Assembly: GCF_000503775.1 (NCBI RefSeq)
Contig: NZ_KI629782.1
Coordinates: 62,001-126,000 of the forward strand
DNA from: Brevibacillus panacihumi W25
Lineage (GTDB): Bacteria > Bacillota > Bacilli > Brevibacillales > Brevibacillaceae
DNA length: 64,000 nucleotides
Direction: 5' to 3'
In this document: one piece after another, positions 27,307 through 35,101 of the stretch
Numbering within the stretch: position 1 is the first letter of the stretch
How the letters are laid out: each line of letters opens with the position of its first letter
Translations under genes and position numbers: made by a program
The notes under the pieces: generated by a model
The model's input: the letters and a program-made list of their open reading frames with translations, nothing else
Told to the model about the DNA's origin: nothing
The model's database searches: none

Positions 27307-27347
27307 ACGGAAAGACTTTGTACCGCGAACGATGCAAGTCTTTCCGT
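27307..27347. terminator. Bidirectional terminator
   Basis: A perfect 12-bp stem, ACGGAAAGACTT with AAGTCTTTCCGT, lies between the converging DUF92 gene and the carboxypeptidase fragment, with AT-rich tails on both sides. Confidence 0.8.
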
Positions 27348-27364
27348 TATTACGTCTTTCGAAC

Positions 27365-28079
27365 TCAAAATAGGTCAGTAAAAAATTCCAATATTGAACG
27401 GAACATCAGGCGAAACCATCCTCCCTTTTCCATCTGTTCCACAGCGACCAGGTTCACCGTTTTCTCTTGGACCTGATCCATCCCCTCGATTTGGTACGTG
27501 TATGTAATGGTACCGGCCTTTATCCCTGCTTGAAAGGGAGCGGTGAGCGCATCTACCTCAATATGGGTCTTCATGGGAAGCTGTGAAGGATCGATCCCTT
27601 TTGGAACAACAAAATGAACGGCTTGTTCAGTGACCACAGGAACCTCTGTTTTTACTCCCTCTTTGACCGAAACGTTTTTTGCTGGACTGTTTTCTGCTAC
27701 CACTTGTTTTACTTCAAAGTGCTGGAAGCCATAATCCAAGACTTTTTTCGTCTCTGTAAATCGTTTCGTCATCGATTCTGTTCCCATCACGACACTGATC
27801 AGACGCATCCCATCACGCTCGGCAGTACCTGCAAAGCAATAACCCGCGCTGTCGGTAAATCCTGTCTTCAACCCGTCAAGACCTTCATATGCGTACTGTT
27901 TATATTTGTTATTGTTCTGATTAGATGCCAGCATCCAATTTGTGTTGAGAAGGGGCTCCTTGTCTGATGCACGTAATTGAAAAGACAGAATGCTAGTAAC
28001 CTCCAGAATTTCAGGATGATCCTGGATGATAGATCTAACCAGTGTCGCAACGTCCATTGCAGACATCAGATTCTCCCCT
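27365..28079 (-). pseudogene. D-Ala-D-Ala carboxypeptidase, 3' fragment
   Basis: This part of a DacF/PBP5-like enzyme contains the KTG box (GLDGLKTGFTDSAGYCF), the following strands, the C-terminal PBP5-C beta domain and an amphipathic/hydrophobic tail (RLMFRSILEFFTDLF) that would anchor it to the membrane. It begins, after the IS110 insertion, with GENLMSAMDVATLVR. The SxxK and SxN boxes are on the other side of the element. An internal ATG (MSAMDV, 28066) could start translation, but the product would lack the catalytic serine. Confidence 0.9.
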
Positions 28080-28091
28080 TTTTCGTATTAT

Positions 28092-28323
28092 GAGGTCAGC
28101 CAGAAAAAACTGGCTGGCCATTTTTCATGGAAATGGCTTTACTCTATTGGTAGCCGGGTAGAACGATCCCCTTTTTGGGAAAAACCCGTGGAGGAAACTG
28201 TTCACCCCCTACTTGTACAACTATGTTTGGGCTGGTTGGGACAAGATCCCGTATCACATGCGAAGCTATGGCATACAAGTGCTAAAGGGGCTGCCGGTAA
28301 AAGAAGTGAGGGGAAGGAAGAAC
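28092..28323 (+). ncRNA. Candidate IS110 bridge RNA
   Basis: The left non-coding end can fold into: a first hairpin (28094-28103 with 28110-28119), a loop closed by GGGTAGAAC (28156-28164) and GTTCACCC (28200-28207) with an inner TTTTT/AAAAA stem, and a second loop closed by ACTTGTA (28211-28217) and TACAAGT (28274-28280). In the first loop the 3' side GAGGAAAC (28191-28198) is complementary to GTTTCCTC just right of the insertion, and the 5' side carries TCCCCT, identical to the sequence at the left junction. In the second loop TGCGAAG (28259-28265) can pair with the element's own start TTTCGTA, counting two G-T pairs. This matches the target- and donor-binding loops described for IS621. Confidence 0.65.
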
Positions 28324-29562
28324 GTGAATCCAGTTGTAGGAATCGATGTGGCAAAAGGAGAAAGCCAAGCACAGATCTTTCTGGATCGGAACAAATTATA
28401 CGGAAAAGGATTTCGTTTTTCGCATACCATAACAGATTTGGAATGGCTTCATGGAAGGCTAAAGGAAGTAGAAAAGGACAGCGGTTGTCGTCCAGCAATT
28501 ATTCTTGAGGCTACAGGTCACTACCACCTTCCCATTGTAGAGTGGGCAGAGGAGAAAAATTATGACCTGTATATCCTTAATCCCTTATTAGCCCAGCGGG
28601 CTAAGAAAACGCACCTAAGAAAAGTGAAGACCGATAAATTGGACGCGGTTCATTTAGGAGAACTTTATTACAAAGAGGAGTTTGAACCGTACCAAAAGCA
28701 GGAAACGCACTGGCTTCATTTACGTCATCTCACGAGACAACATGAGGCAATGACGGATATGTATGTTCAGACAAAATTGCAATTTCGGGCTGTCCTAGAC
28801 CAGGTCTTTCCCACGTATGAAGGTGTGTTTGGGGATTTGTATTCAACGGTATCATTGGGAGTGTTGGAAATGTATTCAACACCAGGGGCGGTAAAAACGG
28901 CAGGAGTGGACAAGCTAGCGGAGTGTATGAACACAAAGCTTGTTCGTGGACGGTCACCGAAGTGGGCAAAGGAAAAGGCAATAGATATGATGGCAGCGGC
29001 AGAAAAAAGCCCCTTTCAAGAAGGGGTCCATGAGAGTTATGTGCTTAGTTTACGTATGTTCATCACGTTGCTACTTCAATACCAGGAGCATCTATCCAAG
29101 CTTGAAAAACAAATAGATGCCCTGGCTGAAGAAAAAAAAGAATATGATCTACTCCGTTCGATTCCCGGCGTGGGAAACAAGATTGCTGCCACAATCCTGG
29201 CCGAAATTGGGGAAATCGAACGGTTTGACCACGCAAAGAAATTGGTCGCATTCGCTGGGGTTGACCCAAGTGTCACATCCTCCGGAAAGTTCACAGCAAG
29301 CACAAACCGAATTACCAAACGGGGTTCCAAACGCTTGCGAAGAGCGCTGTACCAAGCTGTACAATGCGGAGTAAGAAGACGAAAGGGGTGTCTCTTACAA
29401 AGCTCAGTAAATCAGCGATTACGTGAGTATTATGACGTGAAAAAGGGGGAAGGAAAGCCCCACAAACAGGTTGTGATTGCTTGTGTGAATAAGCTAATCC
29501 GCTGGATATACTGCATTTTAACGAGAAGCGAACCTTATAAGGCTGACTTTCAGTCAGCGTAA
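28324..29562 (+). CDS. IS110-family DEDD transposase/recombinase
   Basis: About 412 residues from GTG 28324 (AGGGGAAGGAAG upstream, NPVVGIDVAKGES next); an ATG 111 bp upstream is open but lies in the RNA-coding left end. The RuvC-like part has GIDVAKGES, ILEATGHYH and KVKTDKLDAVHLGELYY, supplying the D-E-D-D acids. The C-terminal Tnp_20 part has LLRSIPGVGNKIAATILAEIG, AFAGVDPSVTSSGKF and TKRGSKRLRRALYQA, including the catalytic serine region. It appears intact and would act with the bridge RNA in recombination. Confidence 0.95.
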   Translation: MNPVVGIDVAKGESQAQIFLDRNKLYGKGFRFSHTITDLEWLHGRLKEVEKDSGCRPAIILEATGHYHLPIVEWAEEKNYDLYILNPLLAQRAKKTHLRKVKTDKLDAVHLGELYYKEEFEPYQKQETHWLHLRHLTRQHEAMTDMYVQTKLQFRAVLDQVFPTYEGVFGDLYSTVSLGVLEMYSTPGAVKTAGVDKLAECMNTKLVRGRSPKWAKEKAIDMMAAAEKSPFQEGVHESYVLSLRMFITLLLQYQEHLSKLEKQIDALAEEKKEYDLLRSIPGVGNKIAATILAEIGEIERFDHAKKLVAFAGVDPSVTSSGKFTASTNRITKRGSKRLRRALYQAVQCGVRRRKGCLLQSSVNQRLREYYDVKKGEGKPHKQVVIACVNKLIRWIYCILTRSEPYKADFQSA

Positions 29563-29578
29563 TGGAATGAATTTCCAT

Positions 29579-29604
29579 AACCTCTCCCTTTAGAGAGGTT
29601 ATTT
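29579..29604 (+). terminator. Terminator of the IS110 transposase
   Basis: AACCTCTC and GAGAGGTT form an 8-bp stem followed by ATTTT, 17 bp after the transposase stop. Confidence 0.75.
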
Positions 29605-29657
29605 TGCATGCTTTTCAACAATATAGCACAACTTCAAAGAAAATAATAAGGATACTC

Positions 29658-29663
29658 TTGACA
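29658..29663 (+). promoter_or_regulatory. Outward -35 box at the IS110 right end
   Basis: TTGACA lies 11 nt from the right end and reads outward. When the ends join in a circle it is placed 16-17 nt before TATTAT (28086-28091) at the left end, creating a consensus promoter for the left-end RNA. Confidence 0.7.
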
Positions 29664-29674
29664 AAATATTAGCT

Positions 29675-30268
29675 GGTTTCCTCAGGGCGAAAGTTCTTCG
29701 GCATATCTATGCGGTCAAGTCCCGTCGCATTGATGTAGGAAGTATGGATCATTCCCATACGTTTGGCTTCCTGGTTCATCCTTGTAACGAATTGCTGCTC
29801 AGAACCAGCTGCGTATTCCGCAAGAGCTACAGCCGCGTCATTAGCGGAATGTACGAGCATTGCCGTAAATAATTCTTTGACAGTGTGGGTCTCCCCCTGC
29901 GCAATGTAAACACGTGAACCGATGGTTTTCGATGCATTTTCTTTGACTGTTACAACGTCATTCCATGAAAAATCTCCTTTTTTAACTGATTCCGCGACAA
30001 TGTATGCCGTCATCATTTTCGTCATACTTGCTGGAGCGTAAGCTTTCTCTGCGTTTATGGATAACAGGACTTGACCCGTTACAGGTTCCACCAGAACGGC
30101 TGACCTGAGGGATAGATTGAGTTTGACTGCTTCTGCATTCGTTTTTCCGGCGGCAGATTCTGTCGTTGATGCCGTGTATATGCCTGTTTCTTCTAAAGCT
30201 GATACGGGAGCAGCAAAAAGAGAAAGCATAATCATTACGAATAGGAAGGGTTTACTACATGGTTTCAA
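29675..30268 (-). pseudogene. D-Ala-D-Ala carboxypeptidase, 5' fragment
   Basis: From TTG 30268 (AGAGGAGAG upstream) this encodes a signal peptide (PFLFVMIMLSLFAAPVSA), then the penicillin-binding core with the catalytic SxxK box PASMTKMMTAY and the SxN box VHSANDAAVALAEYA, up to DMPKNFRPEET, where IS110 enters. The KTG box needed for catalysis is in the 3' fragment at 27365-28079. Such DacA/DacF-like enzymes trim the terminal D-Ala of peptidoglycan stem peptides outside the cell. The present stop is in the element. Confidence 0.9.
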
Positions 30269-30456
30269 AATAATCTCTCCTCTTAACAAACATGTCCGGC
30301 CAATAAACGGCCCGAAATATAAATAATACCCTTTATCTCTCCCAATTGGAAAGGCAAAGGGTTATGGAATCTGACTGCTTATTGTCGAGTACCTGCCTTT
30401 GAGAACCCACCCGTTTACATAGAGAGGTAAGAGGTCGAGGGTCATTTGCCCTCTTT

Positions 30457-30972
30457 TTACATCATCTTGTACCAGTGCAACGCTTTTCTTTCTAGCTCTT
30501 TGACGAACATATCTTTGCCATCCTTATATGCTTCGAAGTCCCTCGGGAAACGTTTGGCGAGACTTTCTTTTAAATCTCCATATGCTCTGGCCTCATCGGG
30601 GTGCGTTCTGAGGTAATCCCTGACCGCCAGATGGCGAGTAATATCGTCTTTGTTATCTTCTTGAAACACATGCACTTGATGCGTGCGATGCTCTGCTCCT
30701 TTCCGGAAATATCTTCTTCCTTTTATACCAAACTCCCCCATACATTCGTAACCAAGGCCCTGCATTTGTTCGTTATACGAATCAATTTTTTTGATATCTT
30801 TTACGACGGGCATGATGTCAATGATAGGTTTTGCTTTTAACCCGGGAACAGAAGTGCTGCCGATGTGATAAATGTCAATTACCTCATCACCAAAGATCTC
30901 CTTCATTTTTTGAGATTCCTCGCTAAATTGTTGTGTCCATTCATCACGGTATTCTGTTACCACAACATTCAT
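30457..30972 (-). CDS. GrpB-like nucleotidyltransferase-fold protein
   Basis: A 171-residue GrpB (PF04229) family protein: YRDEWTQQFSEES, DIYHIGSTSVPGLKAKPIIDIMPVV (the GS…D…D nucleotidyltransferase-type core) and RTHQVHVFQ. GAGGAGG lies upstream of ATG 30972. The family is related to the extra domain of some CoaE proteins, but its activity is not established. It starts 13 bp after the pentapeptide gene, on the same strand, so they may be co-transcribed. Confidence 0.88.
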   Translation of the reverse strand: MNVVVTEYRDEWTQQFSEESQKMKEIFGDEVIDIYHIGSTSVPGLKAKPIIDIMPVVKDIKKIDSYNEQMQGLGYECMGEFGIKGRRYFRKGAEHRTHQVHVFQEDNKDDITRHLAVRDYLRTHPDEARAYGDLKESLAKRFPRDFEAYKDGKDMFVKELERKALHWYKMM

Positions 30973-30985
30973 CTCATAGACCTCC

Positions 30986-31690
30986 TCAGGAAATAGGATG
31001 GTGATTCACTTTCACCCCAAAAACTTCAATCAAAGAAATAGCTTGCTCAGGAGACACAATAGCGCCTCGCAAATCGTCTTCACGGAGATGTATATAAGTA
31101 TATTGACACTCACTAAGATCTACATTTTTTAAAGAGGTGCCGGAGAACTGGACATCATCGATTGTCGTCGTACCTAGTTGAAGATTGTCCACAGATGAAT
31201 CGAGAAAATTGGAACCGGATAAGAAACAATTTTCAAATCGTACATCTTTCAGCTCTGTGAGACTAAACCGAGAATAGGGTGCCTGACAGTTCACCCATGA
31301 AACATCCCGCATCACAACATGATCAAAATTGGCACCTCTCATTTTACAATCTATAAATTCCACGCGGTTCAATTTAGCACCACTGAAATCAGCATTGGAA
31401 AGATCACATTTTTCAAAAACAACATCTATCCAAGAAGAAAACGGCAAATGAGTTTTCTCAAACACGACGTTTCTTACATGAATTTCACGAAATCGAACGT
31501 GTTTCGCATGAATGGGGCCAACTGTTGTTTCCATCCTCCCCAACTCGAAGGAAGAATGATCAGCAATCTCTTTTATCGAGAGAGGCTCCAAGCTTTGGGG
31601 AAGATCTGGCTTTTGAATCTCCCTATTTTTCTTTTTCAACCGAATGTACCTCCTCGTGATTGAGTATGCCAACACCTTTGATTCTACCAT
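30986..31690 (-). CDS. Pentapeptide-repeat protein
   Basis: About 234 residues dominated by A(D/N)LxX-type five-residue repeats: CDLSNADFSGAKLNRVEF, MRGANFDHVVMRDV, VRFENCFLSGSNFLDSSV, DVQFSGTSLKNVDLSEC, and LREDDLRGAIVS at the end. This predicts a right-handed quadrilateral beta-helix. Related proteins include gyrase-protecting Qnr/MfpA factors, but I see no specific match. I prefer ATG 31690 (AAGGAT upstream) over the first ATG of the frame. Confidence 0.88.
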   Translation of the reverse strand: MVESKVLAYSITRRYIRLKKKNREIQKPDLPQSLEPLSIKEIADHSSFELGRMETTVGPIHAKHVRFREIHVRNVVFEKTHLPFSSWIDVVFEKCDLSNADFSGAKLNRVEFIDCKMRGANFDHVVMRDVSWVNCQAPYSRFSLTELKDVRFENCFLSGSNFLDSSVDNLQLGTTTIDDVQFSGTSLKNVDLSECQYTYIHLREDDLRGAIVSPEQAISLIEVFGVKVNHHPIS

Positions 31691-31755
31691 TTTTATCCTT
31701 GATTCGATCTTCATTTCGGGATCGGTTTATTTCCCGATGGCGACTGAAACAAAAT

Positions 31756-31786
31756 ACCACCACGCCGTAATGGTTCACGTGGTGGT
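31756..31786 (-). terminator. Terminator of the yczE-like gene
   Basis: A perfect 9-bp stem ACCACCACG/CGTGGTGGT followed on the minus strand by ATTTTGTTT, 10 bp after the gene's stop. Confidence 0.8.
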
Positions 31787-31796
31787 TTCCCAGAAG

Positions 31797-32450
31797 CTAG
31801 TCAATAAGAGTCATCTCGGATGTTTTTCCGTACGGTTTTGCCATCATTTTTTCCCACAACGGGATAAACTGCTTGATTAACGGGCCGATTGCCAGAGCCG
31901 TCACCAGGGTCCCTGCCGATACCGGACCTCCTAGCAAAAATCCCAATAGCGTAACCGTGCATTCAATCCCAACTCTTACTTTGCCGATGCCCCAGCCCAT
32001 TCGTTCATGTAAGGCCAGCATGAAGCTGTCGCGTGGTCCAGCCCCTATTCGTGGCGAGATATACATGCCTGTACCGAATGTATAAATCAGCAGACCGGCA
32101 GCAAACAAGACGACTCGTTCTAAGAGTGTATCCCCGATGGGAACCCATTTCAACCACATGAACAAGTCGATAAACAGACCGAAAAAAATCATATTTAAAA
32201 ACATTCCGACGGTAGGCTTTATTTTGCCAATGACATAGGACGCGATAATGATGCTGAAGCCCATGATTTGTGACCACATACCGATGGTTAAACCAAACGT
32301 CTTTTGCAATCCGATATGCAGCGTATCCCACGGAGCAACGCCTACATTGGCCTCAATCATCATGGCGATCCCATAACCCATGACGGCCAATCCAAGCATA
32401 AAAACACTGTATCGAACTGCAAGCGGATGAAACAAGAACTTCCTACCCAT
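31797..32450 (-). CDS. YczE/YyaS-family membrane protein
   Basis: A 217-residue protein with five hydrophobic segments and the family landmarks GIAMMIEANVGVAPWDTLHIGLQKTFGLTIGMWSQ, KPTVGMFLNMIFFGLFIDLF and ISPRIGAGPRDSFMLAL. In B. subtilis yczE sits by srfA-sfp and has been linked to lipopeptide production; here it lies about 15 kb from the cluster, so a functional tie is only a possibility. Monocistronic on the minus strand, with its own terminator. Confidence 0.85.
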   Translation of the reverse strand: MGRKFLFHPLAVRYSVFMLGLAVMGYGIAMMIEANVGVAPWDTLHIGLQKTFGLTIGMWSQIMGFSIIIASYVIGKIKPTVGMFLNMIFFGLFIDLFMWLKWVPIGDTLLERVVLFAAGLLIYTFGTGMYISPRIGAGPRDSFMLALHERMGWGIGKVRVGIECTVTLLGFLLGGPVSAGTLVTALAIGPLIKQFIPLWEKMMAKPYGKTSEMTLID

Positions 32451-32574
32451 GATTGATCCCCCTATGGAGGGTTCGCCCCCTATTTGATTTCCCTTTTCAG
32501 GTCAGATAAGGGGAAAATCGATATTTTGATTCGGTAGCTTTGATTATTAATCAATTCACAGGATTTGTCACGAC

Positions 32575-32856
32575 TCAAATACGGTTCAAGTCCATCCTCT
32601 CTCTCCCAAGAGCTGGGTGCTCATGCATTTTCTCTTTCTTCACTTTTTCGACGTCAATCACTTTACCATTCAACACCACACACGGAACAGACTGGACCCC
32701 ATATTGTTTTGCTATGTCCTTCATTTCCGAGGTCGCGCTGCATTGATGTAGATCGTAAATCACAACATCGCATTTGGAGCAAGCAAACTGATTCACTTGC
32801 TTGACGATATCCTCGCACAGATAAGTTCCCGCTACAAACACTTCTATTTTTGCCAT
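32575..32856 (-). CDS. Small thioredoxin-fold protein
   Basis: A 93-residue protein: an N-terminal beta strand MAKIEVFVAGTYLCED, three Cys (AC, KC, QC region) and the thioredoxin-like cis-proline segment YGVQSVPCVVLNGKVI. It lacks a classic CxxC at the helix start but has FACSKCD further in, a metal- or thiol-binding pattern. ATG 32856 follows GGAGGG and overlaps the last base of the merR-type gene, so the two form one unit. Its role is probably in thiol or heavy-metal stress; this is inferred from the regulator. Confidence 0.7.
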   Translation of the reverse strand: MAKIEVFVAGTYLCEDIVKQVNQFACSKCDVVIYDLHQCSATSEMKDIAKQYGVQSVPCVVLNGKVIDVEKVKKEKMHEHPALGRERMDLNRI

Positions 32857-33275
32857 TATTCCTTCCCTCCGTTGGATAAGTTTTGAATGATCGGACAATC
32901 GTTTTTAGAAGGTGTGCGGCCAGAAAAGGGCCTCTGTGCCACGAGTTCCAAAATGGATTTAAATTTGTTCAGCTGCTCGATTTTTTCCTCGATTTGGCTG
33001 ATTTTTTCAGTCGCAAATTGGTGCATTTCCGCAATAGGAAAGTAGTCCTCTGCTTTGTAAATGGATAACAGCATCTTGATTTCTTCAAGGGTAAATCCGA
33101 GATCCTGCGCTCGTTTAATAAACCGAATGTCGTGTACAGTTTCTACTGATAACATTCTATATCCGGAATTTGTCCTCGGTGGGCTGGGTAAAAGTCCTCT
33201 CCTTTCGTAATATCGTATGGTTTCGATATGAACACCAGCTTCTTTGGCCGCTTGACTAATGGTTAACCCATTCAT
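32856..33275 (-). CDS. MerR-family transcriptional regulator
   Basis: A 139-residue MerR protein: LTISQAAKEAGVHIETIRYYERRGLLPSPPRTNSGYRMLS (winged helix), the GFTLEEIKMLLSIY helix, a long dimerisation helix, and a C-terminal Cys in SKNDCPII. Mercury-type MerR uses three Cys; only one at the equivalent C-terminal region is visible, so the inducer may differ. Its promoter (33296-33327) has the long spacer and dyad used by MerR regulators, which suggests autoregulation together with the thioredoxin-fold gene. Confidence 0.9.
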   Translation of the reverse strand: MNGLTISQAAKEAGVHIETIRYYERRGLLPSPPRTNSGYRMLSVETVHDIRFIKRAQDLGFTLEEIKMLLSIYKAEDYFPIAEMHQFATEKISQIEEKIEQLNKFKSILELVAQRPFSGRTPSKNDCPIIQNLSNGGKE

Positions 33276-33295
33276 GTTTTTCCTCCTTACCTGGT

Positions 33296-33327
33296 ATTAT
33301 CAACCCTGTACGTAGATACGGAGTCAA
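33296..33327 (-). promoter_or_regulatory. MerR-type operator-promoter
   Basis: On the minus strand TTGACT is followed by CCGTATCTACGTACAGG and then GATAAT, with about 20 nt between the boxes. The long spacer and the internal GTA…TAC dyad are the hallmark of promoters activated by MerR proteins through DNA distortion. It lies about 20-45 nt upstream of the merR-type start. Confidence 0.75.
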
Positions 33328-33332
33328 GGGGT

Positions 33333-33986
33333 TTAATCGGAATATACTTTATAAAAGCCTACATATTTCATGAGCTCTGCTCTCCCAAGAAACTGCTTCC
33401 TTAATTGACTATTCAAGTTTTGCAAGGCAAGCTGAAAAGATCGTTCCACTTGTTTATAGTGCTGAGTTTCCAAATCATTCAAAAGTTGTTTCATATTCTC
33501 GATATAGTACACGGTCTTCCTTAAGCTGCTAATCAAAATAATTTTTCTTAGCTCTGTACGTGTAAACACTCTGTACCCATTCTCTTTGTTTCTCCTCGAT
33601 TGGATTAGCCCCTCTTGTTCCCAATGTCGAATAGCCGATGTTTTGACACCAGCAATTTGTGCAACTTCTCCAATTGTCATGGAATCGGTTACGTTCATAT
33701 TTCTGTATTTCGGAAGATCGGCATTTCGCAGCATACGCAAGATTTCTTCTACCCTCTGTTTTTCGATTTGAGTATGATGCTGCTGCTGATTAATCATCCA
33801 GAGCGCATTTTCGATATCCAGCTTCTTCATCTTCCTCATTACCTCATGCACAACCGGAATATCATATCCTCGCAATAACGCACGAATTGTAACGAAGGCT
33901 TGCAAGTGGATGGATGTGTAGCATCTGCGGTTACTAGCTGATCTGGGTACATCCGGAATTAAATCTTGATCTTCATATCTCCGCAA
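33333..33986 (-). pseudogene. MerR-type double-HTH regulator, 5'-truncated
   Basis: The frame begins LRRYEDQDLIPDVPRSASNRRCY, the second half of a MerR winged helix; upstream of TTG/33986 there is an in-frame stop and the first helix is missing. A complete second MerR HTH follows (SMTIGEVAQIAGVKTSAIRHWEQEGLIQ), then a helical C-terminus. The N-terminal loss coincides with the junction to the hydrolase remnant at 33989. The remaining HTH might still fold, but the gene has no proper start. Confidence 0.6.
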
Positions 33987-33988
33987 AC

Positions 33989-34333
33989 GTGACCGTTACA
34001 ATGAATCCCGTTGTAACGAAACAATTTGTTTCCTTGTACCAGAGCCTCACTACTTTTGATGATCGCAGGAATCAACACAAGCTTCATATTCCCAAACTAG
34101 CCTTTGCAGGAGAAAAAGACACCATCGTTTACGGTGAAAATTTCGGAAATTTTGCCGTTGATATTGTCGGGTTAGTAACGAAGAATAGAAAAAATCTGAA
34201 TGACCTAGGCTGGGATATTGAAATCCTTGCTGGAAGTGACATGGACCATACGAAAGCAATGCAGCCGACTGTGGTTTTGCCGTTGATAAAGCCATGGTTT
34301 AAGAAGCGCTTACTATCAGGAGATATGGCATAG
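33989..34333 (+). pseudogene. Alpha/beta-hydrolase C-terminal remnant
   Basis: The last ~90 residues look like the C-terminal part of an alpha/beta hydrolase: IPKLAFAGEKDTIVYGE carries the usual acid position (GEKD) and AGSDMDHTKAM the catalytic-His position (DH). The nucleophile-elbow half is absent. Upstream the frame starts at the breakpoint shared with the truncated MerR gene on the other strand. I read this as a deletion fusion of two gene ends. Confidence 0.6.
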
Positions 34334-34359
34334 CCCTATAACATTATGTAAAACAAAAT

Positions 34360-34382
34360 GGCTGTCGATTTTCTCGACAGCC
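34360..34382. terminator. Bidirectional terminator
   Basis: GGCTGTCGA and TCGACAGCC form a perfect 9-bp stem; the minus-strand side continues with CATTTTGTTTT. It closes the copper-region transcript that ends at 34392. Confidence 0.8.
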
Positions 34383-34391
34383 TTCCTACCG

Positions 34392-35051
34392 TTAACAAAT
34401 GTAATTGATGCTGACATTGCCGCCATCCCCTTGCTCCACTACGCTTCTCAACTGGTCCAACGTAATGCGATTGACAAATTTGCTGAACTTTTCTTTGCCT
34501 TTTGCGTTCACCTTATAAAAGTCAATCAGCGTAGTGATCGCAGGAATTAATTGTGTTTCGTTCAATTCGGATACAAGAAGATTCGCAAGGCTAGCCTTTA
34601 ATCCCTTAGCATCTCCACCCACATAAATGTCGTAGCTGTCTCGCATTTTCACAACACCGATATCCTTCAACAGCGGCTCGCTCGTTCCTAAAGCACAGCC
34701 TGCATAGCCTACTTTGATCGGGGTGGGGGTTTCAATCCCTGCGATGGCTTTGTTTAACTCCTTCGCGATATCCAGCCCGGCCTCTTCAGCACCTCTGCAA
34801 AAATTGCATGCAATCAGACTCTTCGTGACAAAACCAGCCGGATACACCTCCAAACCAGAACGTTGGAGCTCGTCAACGATAGCATCGCGGCTTTCAAGAG
34901 GAATCTCTACGTAGATCTGCTTGAATGGTGTCATCTCGATTTTGGCGTCAGGCCCAACAATAGTCCCCATTACTGCCAGCTGCCCCGGTGTAAAAAGACT
35001 TCCTCCCACTTGGATCGCCGGGGCAACGGCAATTTTCGTTTTTTCTCCCAT
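34392..35051 (-). CDS. Nitrite/sulfite-reductase-like siroheme/4Fe-4S domain protein
   Basis: About 219 residues. The N-terminal half is a nitrite/sulfite-reductase ferredoxin-like domain (GGSLFTPGQLAVMGTIV, QIYVEIPLESRDAIVDELQRSGLEVYPAG). It is followed by ACNFCRGAEEAG and VGYAGCALGTSEPLL, resembling the Cys motifs that hold the 4Fe-4S/siroheme centre, though fewer Cys are visible than in true reductases. ATG 35051 follows GAGGAG. It lies 50 bp downstream of copA on the same strand, so it probably shares copper-responsive control. Its reaction is unknown. Confidence 0.75.
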   Translation of the reverse strand: MGEKTKIAVAPAIQVGGSLFTPGQLAVMGTIVGPDAKIEMTPFKQIYVEIPLESRDAIVDELQRSGLEVYPAGFVTKSLIACNFCRGAEEAGLDIAKELNKAIAGIETPTPIKVGYAGCALGTSEPLLKDIGVVKMRDSYDIYVGGDAKGLKASLANLLVSELNETQLIPAITTLIDFYKVNAKGKEKFSKFVNRITLDQLRSVVEQGDGGNVSINYIC

Positions 35052-35101
35052 TATGTTTTCTCCTCTCACATTACAGTTCTTTTGGCACAATCATGTGTCG
35101 C

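Larger units (their letters stand above)
28080..29674 (+). mobile_element. IS110-family insertion sequence (about 1.6 kb)
   Basis: The element splits a carboxypeptidase gene. One DEDD transposase is preceded by a ~240-bp structured non-coding left end and followed by a short right end, the layout of the IS110 group. Both junctions carry the dinucleotide CT (28079-28080 and 29673-29674), which fits a CT core as in IS621, so the exact ends are uncertain by 1-2 nt. There are no long terminal repeats, as expected. Joining the flanks directly gives an in-frame PEETGENLMSAM; keeping one CT gives a +1 shift. Confidence 0.88.

Noticed and set aside
28026..28508. Plus-strand ORF of 160 codons across the IS110 left boundary
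   Set aside because: It crosses from the disrupted gene into the element and overlaps the RNA-like left end and the transposase in another frame.
30437..30459. GAGGG/CCCTC hairpin with five T on the plus strand
   Set aside because: No plus-strand gene ends here, and on the minus strand there is no T run after it; not called as a terminator.
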